From contig ADZZ01000414.1 in assembly GCA_000179315.1 (NCBI GenBank), positions 1 through 43,300 of the forward strand: DNA of 43,300 bases, read 5' to 3'. Origin of the DNA: a delta proteobacterium NaphS2. Lineage in GTDB: Bacteria > Desulfobacterota > DSM-4660 > Desulfatiglandales > Desulfatiglandaceae. The notes beneath the pieces are model-generated. The model was not told the origin of the DNA, searched no databases, and saw nothing but the letters and a program-made list of their open reading frames with translations. The first letter of the stretch is position 1. Every line of letters begins with the position of its first letter. The translations under genes and the position numbers were made by a program. Below, in pieces: positions 19,485 through 27,447 of this stretch.

Positions 19485-20141
19485 ATGCGAACCCCTTATC
19501 CCAAAAGAAAAAGATGCGCGTGGATTTTCAAACGCGTATTTGATCTGATTGCCGCAACAGGCACCGTCCTTTTTTTTAGTCCGATTCTGTTTGTCCTTTT
19601 TTTTGTTGTTCGAAAAAACATGGGGCAGCCAGTTCTTTTCACTCAGCAACGGCCAGGTTTGTCCGGCGCGCCTTTCACTATTTATAAATTTCGCACGATG
19701 ACTCACTGTTGTGACGATCAGGGCCGTCTATTGCCGGATGGTGATCGTATCCCTCCGCTAGGCCAACGGCTACGCAGCACAAGCCTGGATGAATTGCCCG
19801 AATTGCTAAATGTTATTCGAGGAGATATGAGTATTGTGGGGCCAAGGCCCTTGTTGATGCAGTATCTGGATCGGTATACCCTCGAACAGGCGAGGCGTCA
19901 TGAAGTAAAACCGGGCTTGACGGGCTGGGCCCAGGTGAACGGCAGAAATGCCTTGAGCTGGGAAGAGAAGTTTGCCATGGATGTTTGGTATGTGGACAAC
20001 TGGTCTTTTAAATTGGATCTGAAGATTATTTACATGAGTGTTTGGAGTGTATTCAAAAGAGAAGGGATTAGTCAGGCAGGTCACGCAACAGTTGAATATT
20101 TTCAGGGAAATAGAGATGCGCAAAACAGCACAAGTACCTAG
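19485..20141 (+). CDS. PglC-like undecaprenyl-phosphate sugar phosphotransferase
   Basis: 218 residues from ATG 19485; a GTG at 19452 would add 11 residues, and neither has a clear ribosome site. One N-terminal re-entrant membrane helix (KRVFDLIAATGTVLFFSPIL) is followed by the cytosolic catalytic region: FTQQRPGLSGAPFTIYKFRT, STSLDELPELLNVIRGDMS with the Asp-Glu dyad, IVGPRPLLMQYL and KPGLTGWAQVNGRN. Small size and motifs match monotopic phosphoglycosyl transferases, which move a phospho-sugar from a UDP donor to undecaprenyl phosphate and start repeat-unit synthesis. Its natural donor is probably the amino sugar made by the neighbouring dehydratase, aminotransferase and formyltransferase. 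Confidence 0.9.
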   Translation: MRTPYPKRKRCAWIFKRVFDLIAATGTVLFFSPILFVLFFVVRKNMGQPVLFTQQRPGLSGAPFTIYKFRTMTHCCDDQGRLLPDGDRIPPLGQRLRSTSLDELPELLNVIRGDMSIVGPRPLLMQYLDRYTLEQARRHEVKPGLTGWAQVNGRNALSWEEKFAMDVWYVDNWSFKLDLKIIYMSVWSVFKREGISQAGHATVEYFQGNRDAQNSTST

Positions 20142-20223
20142 AATTGCGTTTGCCGGGGACCGTGATATCAGCGTGAAAATTTTGGACTTCATTATTGAAA
20201 GTGGCCTGCATCCACTAACACTA
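20116..20223 (+). pseudogene. Sugar N-formyltransferase, 5' fragment (split by IS630)
   Basis: 36 codons starting at ATG 20116 with aggga upstream, overlapping the PglC-like gene by 26 bases. Reads MRKTAQVPRIAFAGDRDISV and on to GLHPLTL, exactly up to the TA target duplication at 20222-20223. The fragment ends on a codon boundary and continues in frame at 21707 once the element is removed. It encodes the first strand and helix of the N10-formyl-THF-binding Rossmann-like domain. Confidence 0.88.
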
Positions 20224-21704
20224 TAGGGTGTACCGAAATAGTTGATACCGAAAAAAGTGCTTGACAAGTTTACACAGCTTCCAAATAAAATTCATCTCCT
20301 TGGCTCTCAAAGGCATCTTTCCCGAGATATTCTTCCTCAGCATTTTCTGAATATATCTCATCGAGTTTTTCATCTTCAGCCCAATATCTTTCCTCTTGTT
20401 CAAAAACCTTCGAAATGATGGCTTTACATGTGCTGGTGGTGACCTTAGCAAAAGCTTCCGGTAGTCTTTTGCGAAGACCAGCCATTGTAAAATCGCATTA
20501 TCGGCCATGTGGTTTTTTAATACTGCCCAGCACGTTTCGATTGGTTGCAATTCCGGATGGTAAGGCGGTGTGCGCAGTATGGAAATGCCATGTTGTTCAG
20601 CAATTTGGTCCAATTTGAATTCTGGCGCTGGCGCCAAGCGTGTACACAATTCAGACAATTCAGACTTGAGCATATCTTCCCGCCAAGGGTAACCATTGCG
20701 GGTCAGCCAGGCTCGTAATTGCTCTTTCCTGCTGCTTTTATTTGGAATACTCTCAGTATCAAGTACGTTATGATATCTGGCATTATCCAGGATAACGATA
20801 GCCTCAGATGGAATATTCGGTAACAATTGGGTCTCAAACCATGTAGAAAAATTGTCCCAGTTCATCTGGCCATGATAGTCGCCGGTTCGTTTTTTCGCCT
20901 CAAAAACAAGTTGAGCCCCGCCTACCCAGCCATCTTCCGTGATCGCATGAACCAATATGAAACGAGGGCCAACCCCTGAAGGCTTGTTAACGAGAGGACC
21001 GTCTTCGTTAAGGTACCATGTGAACCGGCATGAGTGATTCTTGTTTATATAGGTTTCATCCAAATAGACTTCCGGCCGCTTCAATGTTCCATCGGGATTT
21101 CGATTGGCAAGCTTGGCTCTGAGGTATTCTCGTCGTGCAAATATAATTCGATCCTGTTCCTTCAGGCTATTTCTTCTTCGGCCTTCGCCATGACTGAAAC
21201 CCCACCGGTTAAGTGCACGCCAAAGGGTCATTTTTGGAACATCGATCCCGTGTTTTGAACTCAGGAACTTGCACACCCTGCCGATGCTGACACGCCTTCC
21301 ACCCAGGTTCTCAGTTCTAATAAATTTTCTCACAATGGGTTGGGCGATCGGGCACATACTTGACGGCGGTCTACCAGGACGTTCCTTTATCCGGACAACA
21401 ACTTCATCGCCATCTTTTTTATACTGGGCCATTATTCTCTTTACTGTGGCGATGCCTATTCCCAGAGCATCTGCTGTCCGTTTGGCGGCATCCTTTGTTG
21501 AAACAAATTTTCCAGTTTTTCTTTCTTCATCATAGTGATTTTTCAGCCGGACAACAGTTTCAACCAATTCAGCAGGAAGCTGTTTCCCTTGAAACGACAT
21601 TGAGGTATTCCTCCAAAAAGGTGACTTTTCCCATTTTCAGAGGAATTTTTAACATATTCAGAAAATGTTGTCAATAACAGTATCAAGATATACGGTATTG
21701 ACTA
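20224..21704 (-). mobile_element. IS630-family element inserted in the formyltransferase gene
   Basis: About 1481 bp, flanked by TA duplications at 20222-20223 and 21705-21706 as expected for IS630/Tc1-type elements. The imperfect terminal inverted repeats both begin TAG and share TACCG and TTGATAC blocks. Its transposase gene is on the minus strand. Removing the element and one TA restores the formyltransferase frame exactly. Confidence 0.9.
20270..21600 (-). pseudogene. IS630-family transposase with one C-terminal frameshift
   Basis: The minus frame from 21600 encodes an N-terminal helix-turn-helix region (DAAKRTADALGIGIATVKRI), then the DDE domain: VYLDETYINKNHS (Asp), IVILDNARYHN (Asp) and YHPELQPIETCWAVLKNH (Glu). 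Around 20496 the frame slips. The natural C-terminus (MAGLRKRLPEAFAKVTTSTC to YLEAV) is in another frame, ending at 20270. One missing T would join them as NCDFTMAGL. All catalytic residues lie before the break, so the as-read protein with an altered tail to 20221 could in principle keep some activity. Confidence 0.85.
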
Positions 21705-21706
21705 TA

Positions 21707-22393
21707 ATTATATCTGAACCAAACAAAGGCTCGCACAGCGAGGAATTAGTCCGAAGGTGTCACTTTTTTAATGGGAAAGGAATTTTAATTGGTAAAGAAT
21801 TTCGCTCGCCATCTGGAATTCAGTTGCTTAGGGATCTAAACCTTGATTTGATTTTAGGTATTCATTTCCCCTACATTATGCCTAAAGAGGTCTTGGCTGT
21901 TCCTCGAATTGGAGTTCTTAATCTTCATCCAGCGTATTTACCCTATAATCGCGGTTGGCATACTCCAAGCTGGGCAATTTTGGACAGAAATCCTATCGGG
22001 GCAACCTTGCATTTTATGGATTCAGGTATTGATACCGGCGATATTGTGCATCAAAAAAAACTCGCAGTGTCTCCAGGCGACACAGCTAATACACTTTATC
22101 GTCGTCTTAAGTCTCTTGAGTTCGAAGTTTTCGTAGAAGCCTGGGATCAAATAAAAACATTATCCTTTCAGAGATTACCCCAGAGGATTGATGAAGGCAC
22201 TTTGCATCGACGAGATGAATTATTTCGCCCCGAAATCCAAAAGATAGACCTTGAAGAAAATGTGAATGCTGGTAGACTGCTGCAAAAACTTCGCGCACTA
22301 ACAACTGATCGTCTGAATGAGGCAGCCTACTATGAAGTGAATAGAAAAAAATATCGTATTCAACTGACTATTCAAGAGGATGATTCCATTTAA
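21707..22393 (+). pseudogene. Sugar N-formyltransferase, 3' fragment (split by IS630)
   Basis: 228 codons continuing from the fragment ending at 20223. It has the formyltransferase active-site stretch LNLHPAYLPYNRGWHTPSWA (catalytic Asn and His in NLHP) and MDSGIDTGDIVHQKKL (catalytic Asp in DTGD). The rejoined protein would be 264 residues. Homology is to methionyl-tRNA formyltransferase-like enzymes that formylate 4-amino sugars (VioF/FdtF/WbkC type), in line with the aminotransferase next door. An ATG at 21665 inside the IS end opens the frame now, but that start lacks the N-terminal strand of the fold. Confidence 0.88.
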
Positions 22394-22411
22394 ATTCAAA
22401 AGCAGAAGCTT

Positions 22412-23722
22412 ATGAAAAAAAAGCGCATATTTCTTTCTCCGCCCCACATGGGCGGCGAGGAGCTTGAATTTGTAACGAAGGCCTTTGAAAGCAATTACAT
22501 TGCACCGCTCGGGCCGATGGTCGATGCTTTTGAACGGGAATTTGCCGAATATGTCGGTATCAGGCATTGTGCGGCGGTCTTCAGCGGGACCGCCGCAATG
22601 CATTTGGGGCTCAGGCATTTGATCAAGGATTCAGGGTGCAGGGTTCAGGGTGCAGGAAGAGATGAGGCGGAAAGTCCTGAGGTTTTTGTTTCGACACTGA
22701 CGTTTATCGGAAGTGTGACGCCTGTGGTGTTTGAGGGGGCGTTGCCGGTATTCATTGACTGTGACCGGGCGAGCTGGAATATGGATCCGGAGTTACTGGA
22801 TGCGGAGCTGGAAAGGTGCGTTAAGGAAGGCAACTTGCCGTTGGCGGTGATTCCAACTGATTTATATGGTCAGTGTTGTGATTTGGGTCGGATTGTGGAG
22901 ATATGTGACCGGTATGGGGTGCCGGTAATCTGTGATTCGGCGGAGGCGCTTGGCGCTCGCTATCGCTCCAGTTTACAGGGGACAGAGGACAGGGGGCAGG
23001 AACGCAAATTTGAGAAGTGGGTGCATGCTGGTGTTGGGGCGCGGGCGGCGGTATTTTCTTTTAATGGAAATAAGATAATCACCACTTCGGGTGGGGGAAT
23101 GCTGGCGTCTGAAGATGAGGAATTGATTGTACACGCCAGGAAACTGGCGCAGCAGGCCCGCGAGGATTTTCCCCATTATGAGCATGAGGAGATAGGGTAT
23201 AACTACCGCATGAGCAATATCCTGGCGGCGATTGGCCGGGGACAGTTGCGAGTGCTGGATGAGCGGGTGAAACGAAAGCGGGAGATCTTCGAATATTATC
23301 GGGCTGCCTTGGGGGATGTGCCGGGAATTTCATTTATGCCGGAACCGGAGTGTTCCAGGGCCAGCCGATGGTTGACGGTGATGTTGGTGACACCCAACGA
23401 ATTCGGGGCAAACCGGGAAGAGATCCGGTTGTCTTTGGAAAAGGAAAATATTGAGTCCCGGCCGGTGTGGAAGCCGATGCATATGCAACCCGTTTTTCGG
23501 GTTGCAGCTCAAAGCTCAAAGCTTAAAGCTGAAAGAGATGAATCCAAGATACAAAAACCGAAATCGAGAGATCAAAACTATCCATGTCGGGTGGTGGGTG
23601 GAAAAGTTGCAGAGGATTTGTTTGAAAGGGGGCTTTGTTTGCCGTCGGGGACGGCCATGACGAATTCCGATCTGGACCGGGTGATTGATTGTGTATTAAA
23701 ATGCAGAGAATCTGGAGATTAG
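22412..23722 (+). CDS. DegT/DnrJ/EryC1 PLP-dependent sugar aminotransferase with three repeat-derived inserts
   Basis: 436 residues. It starts KRIFLSPPHMGGEELEFVTK. Motifs: FSGTAAMHLGLRHL, VSTLTFIGSVTPVVFEGALP, ICDSAEALGA (PLP Asp) and VFSFNGNKIITTSGGGML with the PLP lysine Lys221, then GYNYRMSNILAAIGRGQL and ENIESRPVWKPMHMQPVF. It matches PglE/PseC-like enzymes that aminate a 4-keto-6-deoxy UDP-sugar using glutamate. Three loops hold extra residues (about 75-89, 189-203 and 364-389), each encoded by a 7-bp repeat array. All catalytic motifs remain in frame, so the gene is probably functional. It lies 18 bases after the formyltransferase and forms one pathway with it and the 24535 dehydratase. 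Confidence 0.92.
   Translation: MKKKRIFLSPPHMGGEELEFVTKAFESNYIAPLGPMVDAFEREFAEYVGIRHCAAVFSGTAAMHLGLRHLIKDSGCRVQGAGRDEAESPEVFVSTLTFIGSVTPVVFEGALPVFIDCDRASWNMDPELLDAELERCVKEGNLPLAVIPTDLYGQCCDLGRIVEICDRYGVPVICDSAEALGARYRSSLQGTEDRGQERKFEKWVHAGVGARAAVFSFNGNKIITTSGGGMLASEDEELIVHARKLAQQAREDFPHYEHEEIGYNYRMSNILAAIGRGQLRVLDERVKRKREIFEYYRAALGDVPGISFMPEPECSRASRWLTVMLVTPNEFGANREEIRLSLEKENIESRPVWKPMHMQPVFRVAAQSSKLKAERDESKIQKPKSRDQNYPCRVVGGKVAEDLFERGLCLPSGTAMTNSDLDRVIDCVLKCRESGD
22630..22657. repeat. 7-bp tandem repeat, 4 units, in DegT gene
   Basis: Units ttcaggg, tgcaggg, ttcaggg, tgcagga. They encode part of a loop insert absent from the usual DegT pattern. Confidence 0.85.
22975..23002. repeat. 7-bp tandem repeat, 4 units, in DegT gene
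   Basis: Units acagggg, acagagg, acagggg, gcaggaa, just before the PLP-lysine segment. They encode LQGTEDRGQE within a second loop insert. Confidence 0.85.
23507..23534. repeat. 7-bp tandem repeat, 4 units, in DegT gene
   Basis: Units gctcaaa, gctcaaa, gcttaaa, gctgaaa. They encode SSKLKAE in a third loop insert near the C-terminus. Confidence 0.85.
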
Positions 23723-23846
23723 GGTAAAATTCTTGAGTACCGAAAAACTACCAGCCAGTTAAATGCATTTAGGAAAGCTATGAAAAAAGCCAAGAGCGTG
23801 GTATGTTTTGAAAGGTGGGCAGCAAACTGAAGGGAGGTGATGTTCC

Positions 23847-24137
23847 ATGGCGCGAATTATCATAGAGCCGGAATCAGCAAGCAACTTGAGAAACTTAGTC
23901 AGCCTGGCTGTGGAGAATCAGCTAAAGATTATGGAATTTGGAATCGCAAAAACAAGGCGAAAATTGCTGGAAATGGAACAGAAAATTGGCATGAACAGCA
24001 GAGATTTCTATGAAAGATTTCAGAAAGGAGAGTTGGGTGATGATTTGAAATTCATCAGGTGGGCTGGAGAATGTGAAACCTTAGAGAGGCTAGAGAGAGA
24101 TTATGCTGAACTGCAGGGAATGGAACTGTGCTCATAA
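23847..24137 (+). CDS. tumA: TumA-like antitoxin
   Basis: 96 residues, ATG 23847 with a good ribosome site (agggaggtg at 23832-23840). Largely helical and charged: LRNLVSLAVENQLKIMEFGI, ARRLEME-like KTRRKLLEMEQKIGMNSRDF and ECETLERLERDYAELQGMEL. It directly precedes and overlaps by 10 bases a TumE-type toxin, and its size and order match the TumA antitoxin of the type II TumE/TumA system. Identification rests mainly on the partner. It probably also represses the pair. Confidence 0.7.
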   Translation: MARIIIEPESASNLRNLVSLAVENQLKIMEFGIAKTRRKLLEMEQKIGMNSRDFYERFQKGELGDDLKFIRWAGECETLERLERDYAELQGMELCS

Positions 24138-24508
24138 ACGAATATTTCAACGAAATCGAGTCTCTTATTGACAAGTGCGTCCATATTGTGGAGTCCAATA
24201 TTTCAAAAGACAGACGTTCTTTGCATATTGGAATTATCGAAGGCAGAATTTTCTTCAAAGATGAGTCCCTTCTCGATTTCATTGAATTCGTAAATGTCAA
24301 AGAGATCGTTGAGGTTTATAAATACGCCTATCATTATCAGAAGCGGGATGCGTCGCTGATTTTCAGATATGATATGGCACCACACCATCGTGAGATCAAA
24401 ACCTTTCCACATCATAAGCACATTTCTTCATCTGGGGTGACTGAATCAACATTTCCGAATTTTGCGCAAGTATTGAACGAAATCGTCGATACCATGGATC
24501 ATTTTTAG
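24128..24508 (+). CDS. tumE: TumE-family (DUF6516) toxin
   Basis: 126 residues starting at GTG 24128, overlapping the upstream antitoxin. Contains FNEIESLIDKCVHIVESN, then KYAYHYQKRDASLIFRYDMA, then PHHREIKTFPHHKHISSSGV and a C-terminal PNFAQVLNEIVDTM. The YHYQ, FRYD and PHHxxxxTFPHHKH motifs are diagnostic of DUF6516/TumE proteins, a type II toxin family. It sits between the aminotransferase and the dehydratase of one sugar pathway and shares their strand, so it may stabilise the locus. Confidence 0.82.
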   Translation: MLINEYFNEIESLIDKCVHIVESNISKDRRSLHIGIIEGRIFFKDESLLDFIEFVNVKEIVEVYKYAYHYQKRDASLIFRYDMAPHHREIKTFPHHKHISSSGVTESTFPNFAQVLNEIVDTMDHF

Positions 24509-24534
24509 AAGGCCACATCAATCAGGTCAGGGAA

Positions 24535-26580
24535 ATGCTTAAAACCATAACCAGGCGCAATTTCTGGGTAATGATTTGTGCCGATACACTTCTGATTGTT
24601 CTATCCTTTTATTTTTCCTATTTGATTCGTTTTGACGGCAGCATTCCCCCAAGATATTTTAGTGGGTTCACGGACACGGTTTGTTGGGTTGTGCCTTTAA
24701 AACTGATCTGCCTTCTCTTTTTTGGGGCTTACAAGGGCATGTGGCGCTATACCGGCATCTATGATCTTGAAAACCTTATTAAAGCGTGTGTAGTCAGTTC
24801 TGCCGTGATCGTGTCCGTTCTGGTCATTACGGTCCGTTTTGCAGGGTTCCCGCGCAGCGTTTTTATCATTGATTTTTTGCTGACTTTTCTGTTCATTTCC
24901 GGTGCAAGAGTGGTGATTCGATTGTTTCTGATTCCCGGACATACCACGTATTTGATTCCATTCCTGGGAAAAACCGATCCGAACGGCAAAAAAATACTCG
25001 TGGTAGGAGCCGGTTCGGCCGGAGAAAAGCTCTTGCGGGAAATTCGTGAGAATCCTGAAATTGAGTACAACGTGGTGGGATGCATAGATGACGATGAAGC
25101 GAAGCATCGCCAGTCCATTCACGGGGTGACCGTATTAGGTTCTCTGGATGAAATAAATGAGATTTCCAGGGTGGAGGATGTTGATGAGATCATTATCGCC
25201 ATTTCAGCGGCATCATCCTCGGAAATGAGACGTATTGTGACAGCCTGTGAGGGAACCGGTCTTCCCTGCAAAACCGTACCGGGCATTGGAGAGCTGATCG
25301 AAGGAAGGGTGTCGGTGCGTGCCATTCGAAAGATCCGGTACGAGGATTTGCTGGGCAGACGCCAGGTACGATTGAATTTGGGGCAAATCGGCAAGTACCT
25401 GAATGGCAAGCGGGTGATGGTGACCGGCGGTTGCGGATCCATCGGTTCGGAGTTGTGCAGACAGCTTGTTCGGTTCAAGCCGCGAAAATTGATCGTTGTG
25501 GATGTCAACGAGTCGGGGCTTTATGATATTGAAATGGATTTCAGGGCCAGATTTGTGGATATTGATATGTTCCCGGTACTCTGTCCGATTCAGAACGGTC
25601 ATGTGATGAGTCGCCTGTTTGAACAGGAAAGACCCGAGGTTGTCTTTCATGCCGCGGCCTTTAAGCATGTGCCAATGATGGAGCATCATCCCTGGGAAGC
25701 GGTGTTTAACAACATCGTGGGAACCCAATCTCTTCTGGAATTGTGTTACCGCTATGGCGTTAACCGATGTGTGGTGGTTTCCACCGATAAGGCAGTCCGC
25801 CCCACCAATGTGATGGGTGCTTCAAAACGGGTCTGTGAAATGCTGGCCCAGCTTTATGCGTTGGAACTGGGGGCGCGAAACATGTGTGTGCGGTTCGGAA
25901 ATGTCATTTATAGCGCGGGCAGTGTGGTGCCGTTGTTTCGAAAGCAGATAGAACACGGTGGGCCGGTGACGCTGACCCATAAGGATGTAATGCGGTATTT
26001 TATGACCATACCGGAAGCTTCTCAACTGATTCTGCAATCGGGGGCCATCGGACAAGGTGGTGAGATTTTTATCCTGAAGATGGGGACGCCTGTCCGCATT
26101 GCAGATATGGCCAGGGATTTGATTCGAATGTCGGGGTTTGAGCCGGATAGGGAGATTGAGGTCAAGGAAATCGGTTTGCGGCCCGGGGAGAAGTTGATTG
26201 AGGAGTTGATTACCGAAGGGGAGGGGATTCTGGAGACGGAACATTCGGAGATTATGGTGCTTAAGGCGCAGAGAGCAGAGCGCATGGCGCATGGCGGAGG
26301 ACACCCCGGTGAAACCCTTTCGGGAACTCTTTCGGAGTTGTTTCACCCCGATGGAATAGAAGAAAGAGGATTCTATAGGGCAGGCGGGGGAGGGAACACG
26401 GAATGTGGGGGGCAGTATTTGAATGGGTTGACTTTGAAGAAGATGCGGAAGCATATTAAGCGGTTGGTGAATTATGCGGAGGCGGGGGATGGGGAGAAGA
26501 TTCGCGAAGAGTTAAGAAAGATTGTGCCGGAGTATCAACCGCAGAGCGCAGAGGGCAGAGCGCATGGCAAAGCAGGATAG
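24535..26580 (+). CDS. Membrane UDP-sugar 4,6-dehydratase (PglF/CapD/WbpM-like)
   Basis: 681 residues. Four membrane helices at about residues 10-130 are followed by a first Rossmann domain with VVGAGSAGEKLLREI. The second domain has VTGGCGSIGSEL (glycine motif, residues 298-304), FHAAAFKHVPMMEHHPWEAV, VVSTDKAVRPTNVMGASKRV with Ser416, Asp418 and Lys419, and VRFGNVIYSAGSVVPLF. It is expected to convert UDP-GlcNAc to the UDP-4-keto-6-deoxy sugar that the DegT enzyme aminates. Beyond the usual C-terminus (RPGEKLIEELITEGEGI) it carries a repeat-encoded segment (KAQRAERMAHGGGHPG) and a tail (PQSAEGRAHGKAG) made by 7-bp repeats. It starts 26 bases after tumE. Confidence 0.92.
   Translation: MLKTITRRNFWVMICADTLLIVLSFYFSYLIRFDGSIPPRYFSGFTDTVCWVVPLKLICLLFFGAYKGMWRYTGIYDLENLIKACVVSSAVIVSVLVITVRFAGFPRSVFIIDFLLTFLFISGARVVIRLFLIPGHTTYLIPFLGKTDPNGKKILVVGAGSAGEKLLREIRENPEIEYNVVGCIDDDEAKHRQSIHGVTVLGSLDEINEISRVEDVDEIIIAISAASSSEMRRIVTACEGTGLPCKTVPGIGELIEGRVSVRAIRKIRYEDLLGRRQVRLNLGQIGKYLNGKRVMVTGGCGSIGSELCRQLVRFKPRKLIVVDVNESGLYDIEMDFRARFVDIDMFPVLCPIQNGHVMSRLFEQERPEVVFHAAAFKHVPMMEHHPWEAVFNNIVGTQSLLELCYRYGVNRCVVVSTDKAVRPTNVMGASKRVCEMLAQLYALELGARNMCVRFGNVIYSAGSVVPLFRKQIEHGGPVTLTHKDVMRYFMTIPEASQLILQSGAIGQGGEIFILKMGTPVRIADMARDLIRMSGFEPDREIEVKEIGLRPGEKLIEELITEGEGILETEHSEIMVLKAQRAERMAHGGGHPGETLSGTLSELFHPDGIEERGFYRAGGGGNTECGGQYLNGLTLKKMRKHIKRLVNYAEAGDGEKIREELRKIVPEYQPQSAEGRAHGKAG
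26266..26300. repeat. 7-bp tandem repeat, 5 units, in dehydratase gene
   Basis: Units gcgcaga, gagcaga, gcgcatg, gcgcatg, gcggagg, in the 3' part of the PglF-like gene. Confidence 0.8.
26541..26575. repeat. 7-bp tandem repeat, 5 units, at dehydratase 3' end
   Basis: Units gcagagc, gcagagg, gcagagc, gcatggc, aaagcag. They encode the last residues of the PglF-like protein and run up to its stop. Confidence 0.82.
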
Positions 26581-26613
26581 CGCAGGGCGAGGCCGGTGAG
26601 GGGAATGGTTAAG
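26563..26613. repeat. Left copy of direct repeat flanking the four-helix gene
   Basis: Contains catggcaaagcagg (26563-26576) and gaggggaatggttaag (26598-26613), both repeated at 26997-27027. The 21 bases between them are missing in the right copy. Confidence 0.8.
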
Positions 26614-26973
26614 TTTCGGTTTCAAGATTTGGAGATATGGCAAATGGCTATTGAGATTGCTGACGAGCTTTTTGCCATCGCGGACACTCTCGACAAAAAG
26701 CGGCTTTATCGCTTTTCAGAGCAGCTCCGTGGGGCAGGGATGAGCATATCGAATAACATTTCAGAGGGAAGCGGATCGAATTCAGCTAAGGATTTTTCCC
26801 ATTTTCTTAATATCGCGAGGAGATCAACCTTTGAGAATGCCAATATCCTGATTCTTCTACGGAGAAGGGATCTCATTACTGAAGATGCTCTTCAAAGATT
26901 GCTCGACAACCTCGATCATTTGTCTCGTAAGATTACGAAGTTTCAGTGGAGCCTGAAGGCACGAAGCGGGTAG
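26605..26973 (+). CDS. Four-helix-bundle protein (S23/IVP family)
   Basis: 122 residues from ATG 26605 (MVKFRFQDLEIWQMAIEIAD); a GTG three codons upstream is possible. Four amphipathic helices with the family signatures FQDLEIWQMA, RFSEQLRGAGMSISNNISEG and FSHFLNIARRSTFENANILI. The family was named for genes in 23S rRNA intervening sequences but is widespread as free-standing genes of unknown role. Here it is not in rRNA. It is flanked by a partly duplicated sequence (26563-26613 and 26997-27027), suggesting that it arrived as a small cassette. Confidence 0.85.
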   Translation: MVKFRFQDLEIWQMAIEIADELFAIADTLDKKRLYRFSEQLRGAGMSISNNISEGSGSNSAKDFSHFLNIARRSTFENANILILLRRRDLITEDALQRLLDNLDHLSRKITKFQWSLKARSG

Positions 26974-26981
26974 CGTCTGGC

Positions 26982-27016
26982 GCGGAGGGCATGGCCCATG
27001 GCAAAGCAGGCGAGGG
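26982..27016. repeat. 7-bp tandem repeat, 5 units
   Basis: Units gcggagg, gcatggc, ccatggc, aaagcag, gcgaggg, just after the four-helix gene stop. Confidence 0.8.
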
Positions 27017-27027
27017 GAATGGTTAAG
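26997..27027. repeat. Right copy of direct repeat flanking the four-helix gene
   Basis: catggcaaagcagg at 26997-27010 and gaggggaatggttaag at 27012-27027, separated by one base. See the left copy at 26563-26613. Confidence 0.8.
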
Positions 27028-27036
27028 GTACTTAAA

Positions 27037-27092
27037 GCTCAAAGGTGAAAGGTGAAAGAGGGCGGAGGACGAATAACGGAGGGCGGGTAGGA
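27037..27092. repeat. 7-bp tandem repeat, 8 units, mixed types
   Basis: In unbroken phase: gctcaaa, ggtgaaa, ggtgaaa, gagggcg, gaggacg, aataacg, gagggcg, ggtagga. Two unit types (the AAAG type and the GGCG type) are joined in phase, which links the families seen elsewhere. Confidence 0.82.
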
Positions 27093-27150
27093 GATTTGTG
27101 GATAAGAAGAGCAACCTAAGAAGTGAGATTCTTTTCGGGGGTGTTTTCCA

Positions 27151-27324
27151 TTGAAACCTGTTATTATTGATCAGGTAAATCATAGAAAGGGCATCTTATT
27201 TACCTTTCTTAAAAAGGATGAACAATATGAGTATCTAACTCCAACTTTGATTACGGTCTATTTTCCATACAAAGACCGGTATTACCAGGGAGGTGGGAAC
27301 TTTGAAGATAAAATACTCGAATGA
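27151..27324 (+). CDS. Small protein, possibly DUF4258-like remnant
   Basis: 57 residues if TTG 27151 is the start; no ribosome site is visible, so it may be a fragment. Its C-terminal part LITVYFPYKDRYYQGGGNFE resembles the end of DUF4258-type proteins, which often sit beside DUF2283 genes. Here it overlaps a DUF2283-like frame by 23 bases. Together they look like a toxin-antitoxin-like small gene pair, but this is inference. Moderate to low confidence. Confidence 0.4.
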   Translation: MKPVIIDQVNHRKGILFTFLKKDEQYEYLTPTLITVYFPYKDRYYQGGGNFEDKILE

Positions 27325-27447
27325 AGCTGATATCCTTTTGATTGAATTCAGGGAGGGAACACCCCTGTTGATTCTATTGATTTCAAAGAAGGCATTGTGC
27401 TTCAAATTCCCACCCGCGAAATACAACGCCTATTTCGACTATCTTGA
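27302..27447 (+). pseudogene. DUF2283 family protein, frameshifted
   Basis: TTG 27302 follows gggaggtggg at a suitable distance. Reads MKIKYSNEADILLIEFREGT, typical of DUF2283, then slips near 27362-27366 and continues in another frame as PVDSIDFKEGIVLQIPTREI to a stop at 27445-27447. The 3' end merges directly into a truncated WecB, so the family's C-terminal part may be lost. Confidence 0.6.

Noticed and set aside
23731-23829. Short frame ending MKKAKSVVCFERWAAN before tumA
   Set aside because: Could be a leftover gene end, but no start, ribosome site or family match; not enough to annotate.
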